Assembly: GCF_019453995.1 (NCBI RefSeq)
Contig: NZ_CP075587.1
Location: 186,001-250,000, forward strand
Source: Candidatus Rhabdochlamydia oedothoracis
Lineage (GTDB): Bacteria; Chlamydiota; Chlamydiia; Chlamydiales; Rhabdochlamydiaceae
DNA length: 64,000 bases
Reading direction: 5' to 3'
Position 1 is the stretch's first letter. The number at the start of each line of letters is the position of its first letter. Shown in pieces: positions 63,688 to 64,000 of the stretch. The position numbers and the translations under genes were made by a program. The notes below the pieces were generated by a model. That model did no database searches. It was not told where the DNA came from and saw only the letters and a list, made by a program, of their open reading frames with translations.

Positions 63688-63930
63688 GAAGCATTTTCAC
63701 TACATAAAAACCATTGGAGGATATTCTGGAAAAAAATTTGCAAAGAGTGTGCAGGAGATATTAGGATGTATATTAGAAATAGCCAAAAGAAATACACTTC
63801 ATACTTTTACAGTTATTCCCAAAAGATGGGTTGTAGAGCGTTCTTTTGCGTGGATAGAAAAATGTCGCAGGCTATGGAAAAATTGCGAAAGAAAACTACA
63901 TACAAGCCTGAATATGGTGGTTCTTGCTTT
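63688..63930 (+). mobile_element. IS5-A remnant, middle of orfB
   Basis: Continues IS5-A from GAAGCATTTTCACTAC with a ~30-bp deletion and stops before the terminal repeat. RWVVERSFAWIEKCRR is readable. Confidence 0.8.
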
Positions 63931-64000
63931 AAAAGTTGGCAAAAAAAACCAAAAAGTTTTAAAATTAATCCACTCCATCACACTAATGAAAGCTTTAAAA
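63931..64000 (-). repeat. duplicate of the 34141-34190 gene fragment
   Basis: Reverse complement matches the 3' region of the fragment at 33838-34212 (WSGLILK, FGFFCQL). It shows that this unknown gene is present in at least two broken copies; the rest lies beyond the window. Confidence 0.65.

Overview
The window looks like part of an AT-rich, IS-laden genome of an environmental (non-Chlamydiaceae) member of the Chlamydiota. A Rhabdochlamydia-like lineage is a guess, not shown. The evidence is a topoisomerase I with a C-terminal SWIB domain, gpsA next to a UAP1-type nucleotidyltransferase (the order known from Chlamydia), a GroES/GroEL pair with a degenerate CIRCE, an AhpC/eno/rsgA/SpoU housekeeping block, and several secreted proteins of chlamydial flavour.

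Layout. 0-14 kb is a mobile-element graveyard around topA. It holds an IS5-family element (called IS5-A here; 866 bp when complete, TNA target duplications), an IS30 element, ISAs1 remnants, an IS630 element (TA target) and an IS110 element, plus a broken gene with many tyrosine motifs and a secreted glycosyltransferase next to a membrane metalloprotease. 14-23 kb is mostly core: uvrD, a Cys/Lys/Pro-repeat secreted protein, namZ-like, groES-groEL and an alpha2-type glyS. 23-25 kb is again IS debris, ending at tRNA-Arg(ACG). 25-34 kb is an uninterrupted core block: MBL hydrolase, peroxiredoxin, membrane sulfatase-like protein, lipase-like protein, eno, rsgA and a SpoU methyltransferase. 34-37 kb holds lineage-specific proteins, one with an internal duplication; 37-39.3 kb is a mosaic of pseudogene and IS fragments.

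39.3-49.8 kb is a compact accessory island: ABC exporter, GT2 glycosyltransferase, asparagine-synthase-like amidotransferase, NAD-dependent epimerase, histidine phosphatase, a WG-repeat/O-methyltransferase fusion, a radical SAM protein with a C-terminal Cys cluster, GT4, and a DxD glycosyltransferase. Both sides carry IS debris. I infer a horizontally acquired pathway for an exported glycan or glycosylated small molecule. It is followed at 49.9-52.4 kb by a deeply nested set of insertions.

52.6-62.7 kb carries sugar-nucleotide and envelope genes (UDP-glucuronate decarboxylase and 4-epimerase types, UAP1-type pyrophosphorylase, two GT9 heptosyltransferase-type proteins), gpsA, nnrDE, and an MFS transporter under a TPP riboswitch. 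The window ends in truncated IS630 and IS5-A copies.

Three short non-autonomous elements can be defined at base level: a 103-bp derivative of the IS630 (3 copies), a 134-bp element with its own inverted repeats (2 copies), and a 152-bp element sharing ends with a dead ISL2-like IS (1 complete, 1 half). Several insertions can be removed computationally to restore a reading frame, which fixes their boundaries and order.
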